DNA from: Photobacterium indicum
GTDB taxonomy: Bacteria; Pseudomonadota; Gammaproteobacteria; Enterobacterales; Vibrionaceae
Assembly: GCF_003026215.1 (NCBI RefSeq)
Contig: NZ_PYOC01000010.1
Coordinates: forward strand, 1 to 64,000
Length of the DNA stretch: 64,000 bases
Direction of reading: 5' to 3'
Below the pieces are notes generated by a model, which had not been told where the DNA came from, did not search any database, and saw only the letters and a list, made by a program, of their open reading frames with translations. The position numbers were made by a program, and so were the translations under genes. Shown piece after piece: positions 60,957 through 64,000 of this stretch (positions are counted from its first letter, which is position 1; each line of letters begins with the position of its first letter).

Positions 60957-63365
60957 ATGAACATGCCAGCCTCGCAGCCCCTGATTTACTGGTACCAACA
61001 ACTTCGAGCTACAGACGTTGGCCTTGTCGGCGGTAAAAATGCCAGCCTAGGTGAAATGCTAAGTCAACTCGACCAAGTCGGCATTCGAGTGCCCAACGGC
61101 TTTGCCACCAGCGCCCAGCTCTACCGTGACTTCTTACACCAAAACCAACTTGACACGCCGATTAGCCAGTTGCTTGCCGCCATGGACAACGGTTCCATCC
61201 CCCTTTCAGAGGCAGGCCAGAAAATTCGTCGCCTGATCCTTGAAGGCCACTTCACCGTAGAGCAAGAACAAGCTATCACCAATGCGTATCATCAACTGAG
61301 TCAACAGGCAGATACGGATCCCCTCTCCGTTGCGGTACGTAGCTCCGCCACCGCGGAAGATCTGCCCCAAGCCAGCTTTGCTGGGCAGCAGGAGAGCTAC
61401 CTCAATATTGCAGGCGCAGTGCACGTGATTGACGCCTGCAGAGAGTGCTTTTCCTCGCTATATACCGACCGAGCGATTGTCTATCGCCAAGAGCAGGGCT
61501 TTGTCCACCAAAAAGTCGCCCTATCGGTTGGCGTACAACAGATGGTGGAGTCTGAATGCGCAGGGGTCATGTTTAGTCTCGATACTGAAAACGGCTTTCC
61601 CGATGTAGTGCTCATCAATGGCAGCTGGGGGCTGGGTGAAACCATCGTTAAAGGCACCGTCACCCCTGACCGATTTATGGTGTATAAACCGCTGCTCGAT
61701 ACGCCAAACAAGCGCCCGATCATTGAAAAGCAGCGCGGTAATAAACGCGAGAAAATGCTGTTTGCAAGTGACGGTAGCCTTGAGCCAACAGTGACAACGC
61801 CCACCAGTATGGATGAGCGCAACAGCCTAGTACTCAGTGATGACGAGATCCTACACCTGAGCTGCTGGGCGGTGATAATCGAGCGCCATTATGGTTGCGC
61901 CATGGATATAGAGTGGGCCAAAGACCGTCATAGTCAGCAACTGTTTATCGTCCAAGCCAGACCAGAAACGGTTGAGACATCAAAAGACAGCGCGGTACTG
62001 GTGAACTACCAACTGAAAAAAACCGCTGCGCCGATTTTATTGCAAGGATCGAGTGTCGGGAGCGCCGTCGCTTGCGGTAAGACGTTTACCCTACTTTCGC
62101 CCGATGATAGCGACCAGTTCCCCGATGGCGCGATTCTGGTCACCGAACGCACCGATCCCGACTGGGTGCCAATTATGCGCAAGGCCGCGGGGATCATTAC
62201 CGACTCTGGCGGCCCAACCAGCCATGCTGCAATTGTCAGCCGCGAGCTGAAAGTGCCCGCTATCGTCGGCACTGAACATGCCACTCGTGTTCTGTCATCA
62301 GGAAAAGCGGTCACCTTGAACTGCAGCGAAGGTGCTGTGGGTCAAGTGTATGACGGCATCATCAACTACACCACCCAGCAAATTGATCTCAACACCCTAC
62401 CTACGACCCAAACCCAAATCATGATCAATGCTGCGATGCCCGACGGCATTTTTCACTGGTGGCAGCTCCCCACGGCAGGGATCGGCCTGACCCGAATAGA
62501 GTTCATTATCTCAAGCCAAATCGGACTCCATCCGATGGCGCTGATCCACCCAGAGCAGGTCACCGATCCCGCAATAGCGCAAACCCTCCGCCAACGCTGC
62601 GCGGGCTCTGCCACCCTACCCGATTTCTTCGTCGATAATTTGGCTCTTGGGGTGGGTAAAATCGCCGCCAGCCAGTACCCAAAACCGGTCATCGTTCGGA
62701 TGTCTGATTTCAAATCGAATGAGTACCGCGGCTTGATAGGCGGCAAGTTCTTTGAGCTCCATGAAGAGAACCCAATGCTCGGCCTACGCGGCGCCTCGCG
62801 CTACTATCATCCTCGTTATCAAGAAGCATTCCAGCTAGAATGCAGAGCGATTATCAAAGCACGCGATGAGATGGGCTTTGACAATATTATCGTTATGATC
62901 CCATTTTGTCGCACGGTCAGCGAAGCCGATAAGGTACTTGAGGTGATGGCCCTAGCGGGACTGAAGCGCGGTGATAAAGGGCTGCAAGTGTATGTGATGT
63001 GCGAGATCCCCTCGAACATCATCCTCGCCGAGCGTTTTGCCGATCGCTTTGATGGCTTTTCTATTGGCAGTAACGATTTAACGCAGCTGATATTGGGGAT
63101 AGACCGTGACTCAGCCGAGCTAAAACCGATGTTTGATGCCCGCGATGATGCGGTTAAAAAAGTGATTGAACAGGTGATCAAGGTCGCCCACAGCAAAGGC
63201 TGTAAAGTGGGGATCTGCGGTCAAGCACCTTCTGACCACCCAGAGTTTGCTGAGTTTCTGGTGGCGTGTGGCATCGACTCCATCTCCCTTAATCCTGACT
63301 CCTTTGCCAAAGGCTGTGAGGTGGTCGCAAAAGCCGAACGCACGCAGCTCAATAAGCGAGACTAG
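60957..63365 (+). CDS. ppsA: Phosphoenolpyruvate synthase (water dikinase)
   Basis: An 802-residue enzyme that converts pyruvate and ATP to PEP, AMP and phosphate. Its N-terminal ATP-grasp part has VGGKNASLGEMLSQL and VAVRSSATAEDLPQASFAGQ, the phosphohistidine domain has TDSGGPTSHAAIVSREL, and the C-terminal PEP-binding part has MVMCEIPSNIILAE-like VMCEIPSNIILAERFADRFD, GSNDLTQLILGIDRDS and GICGQAPSDHPEFAEFL. Full length. It follows the ACP gene by 67 bases behind TTAGGAGCGACA. It provides the gluconeogenic exit of the pathway. Confidence 0.93.
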   Translation: MNMPASQPLIYWYQQLRATDVGLVGGKNASLGEMLSQLDQVGIRVPNGFATSAQLYRDFLHQNQLDTPISQLLAAMDNGSIPLSEAGQKIRRLILEGHFTVEQEQAITNAYHQLSQQADTDPLSVAVRSSATAEDLPQASFAGQQESYLNIAGAVHVIDACRECFSSLYTDRAIVYRQEQGFVHQKVALSVGVQQMVESECAGVMFSLDTENGFPDVVLINGSWGLGETIVKGTVTPDRFMVYKPLLDTPNKRPIIEKQRGNKREKMLFASDGSLEPTVTTPTSMDERNSLVLSDDEILHLSCWAVIIERHYGCAMDIEWAKDRHSQQLFIVQARPETVETSKDSAVLVNYQLKKTAAPILLQGSSVGSAVACGKTFTLLSPDDSDQFPDGAILVTERTDPDWVPIMRKAAGIITDSGGPTSHAAIVSRELKVPAIVGTEHATRVLSSGKAVTLNCSEGAVGQVYDGIINYTTQQIDLNTLPTTQTQIMINAAMPDGIFHWWQLPTAGIGLTRIEFIISSQIGLHPMALIHPEQVTDPAIAQTLRQRCAGSATLPDFFVDNLALGVGKIAASQYPKPVIVRMSDFKSNEYRGLIGGKFFELHEENPMLGLRGASRYYHPRYQEAFQLECRAIIKARDEMGFDNIIVMIPFCRTVSEADKVLEVMALAGLKRGDKGLQVYVMCEIPSNIILAERFADRFDGFSIGSNDLTQLILGIDRDSAELKPMFDARDDAVKKVIEQVIKVAHSKGCKVGICGQAPSDHPEFAEFLVACGIDSISLNPDSFAKGCEVVAKAERTQLNKRD

Positions 63366-63418
63366 TCAACAATAGACTAGAATCAACGACAGAACCTGAG
63401 CAGAAAGCGAGGGCAGGC

Positions 63419-64000
63419 TCAACCAACAGCCTGGTATTGCCGAATATCGGCCCACCTAAAGGTGGGTCCATCGGTACAGACATAGCGATCTTGCAGATAA
63501 CAGTGACCGCACAGGCCAACCGCACAGTGCATTCGGCGCTCAATCGAGAGATTTATCGCGTCTGGCTGAATACCGTAAGCAACCAGGTACTCCGCTGCCG
63601 CCTCCATCATTGCCTCCGGTCCAGCCATCAGCACCAGATCGGGCTGGGTATCAAAGCTATGCAGTACCGTCGGCAGTAGCCCCAGTGCTGTTCCTTGGTA
63701 ATAATCTGGATAGCTCAAGCCAGCGGTATCCTCTACCACGTTGAACAGTGGAATAAAGTGCCGCCAACGCGCCCGCTCTGGATTAAGCATCAAAGTGGTA
63801 CTGTTTCGCGTGGCATAAATCACTTCAAGCTGACGATAGTTTTGCGTTTCAATCAGCTCATTTATCACACTGGCCAGTGGCGCAATACCACAACCACCGC
63901 CGATGATCAGGATGCGCTGTTCAGCCATGGCTGCCATCGGCCACCCTTTTCCAAACGGGCCTCGTGCACCGATAATATCACCGACGGCGCACTCAAAAAG
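63419..64000 (-). CDS. FAD/NAD(P)-binding iron-sulfur flavoprotein, hydrogenase-gamma/PyrK/AsrB type (partial)
   Basis: The gene is cut by the right edge; the last 193 codons are visible. They read AVGDIIGARGPFGKGWP (end of the FAD domain), then a NAD-binding motif ILIIGGGCGIAPLASVINEL, and at the C-terminus a [2Fe-2S] loop: ERRMHCAVGLCGHCYLQDRY followed by VCTDGPTF, with four Cys. This matches the electron-transfer subunit of NAD(P)-linked hydrogenases, dihydroorotate dehydrogenase B and sulfite reductases. Convergent with ppsA, it suggests that a multi-subunit redox enzyme is encoded beyond the window. Confidence 0.82.
   Translation of the reverse strand, partial: LFECAVGDIIGARGPFGKGWPMAAMAEQRILIIGGGCGIAPLASVINELIETQNYRQLEVIYATRNSTTLMLNPERARWRHFIPLFNVVEDTAGLSYPDYYQGTALGLLPTVLHSFDTQPDLVLMAGPEAMMEAAAEYLVAYGIQPDAINLSIERRMHCAVGLCGHCYLQDRYVCTDGPTFRWADIRQYQAVG

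Noticed and set aside
56094..62314. Many long reverse-strand ORFs in the GC-rich island (for example 56447-56815 and 61481-61822)
   Set aside because: They are antisense shadows of the intact metabolic genes and have no domain content.

Overview
The window looks like a chromosome segment of a marine gammaproteobacterium of the Vibrionaceae, most likely Photobacterium or a close relative. The main grounds are a vxrABC-type two-component locus, the PF10115 type of HlyU, a chromosomal 218-residue Qnr-type pentapeptide protein, a YoaH/UPF0181 protein, nnrS, ravA-viaA, rlmF, pntAB, and an FMN riboswitch ahead of a lone ribB. Most of the window is AT-rich. From about 55.6 kb to the end base composition and codon use become clearly more GC-rich, which suggests acquired DNA. 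This reading comes from the sequence alone; no database search was run.

Region 1 (1-6742) is the distal half of a CTX-phi-like filamentous (inovirus) prophage: the tail of a pIII-like adsorption protein, a pVI/Ace-like protein, the Zot/pI ATPase and a phage-encoded pIV-type secretin. Where CTX-phi carries its toxin genes, between zot and the attachment site, this phage carries a TIR-domain gene directly followed by a caspase-like protease. That pair matches the layout of type IV Thoeris immunity. Behind it come a three-helix membrane protein, two tandemly duplicated tiny genes, and a second possible TIR or deoxyribosyltransferase-like protein. The block ends with a DUF3653-type phage gene and a dif-like XerCD site at 6714-6742.

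Region 2 (6743-9050) is a graveyard of mobile DNA. It holds an internally deleted ISNCY-type transposase, a frameshifted zinc-ribbon gene, a small hydrophobic ORF, a yefM-yoeB toxin-antitoxin pair and a decayed second DUF3653 gene.

Region 3 (9.1-55.2 kb) is ordinary chromosome with some accessory genes: the Qnr-like protein, an RpoS-family sigma factor, ChrA, two LysR regulators, an NadD-like gene divergent from nadE, an HD hydrolase, NnrS with a likely NsrR site, VxrABC, PntAB, a BASS transporter, ribB, a CatB-type acetyltransferase, a UshA-like nucleotidase, a YeeE/YedE transporter, a glyoxalase, an OLD nuclease (YbjD type), RlmF, slipin/NfeD, a glutamate-receptor-like channel, RavA-ViaA, a diguanylate cyclase, a PstS-like protein with a possible Pho box, an SseA-type sulfurtransferase, and a DUF1778-GNAT toxin-antitoxin pair.

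Region 4 (55.6-64.0 kb) is a tightly packed, GC-richer metabolic operon: an acetyl-CoA synthetase-like ligase, a fused E1 alpha-beta 2-oxoacid dehydrogenase, its E2, an acyl carrier protein and a PEP synthase. A convergent, window-truncated iron-sulfur flavoprotein of the hydrogenase-gamma/PyrK type follows. Together they suggest interconversion of acetate, pyruvate, acetyl-CoA and PEP tied to a redox enzyme that lies beyond the window.
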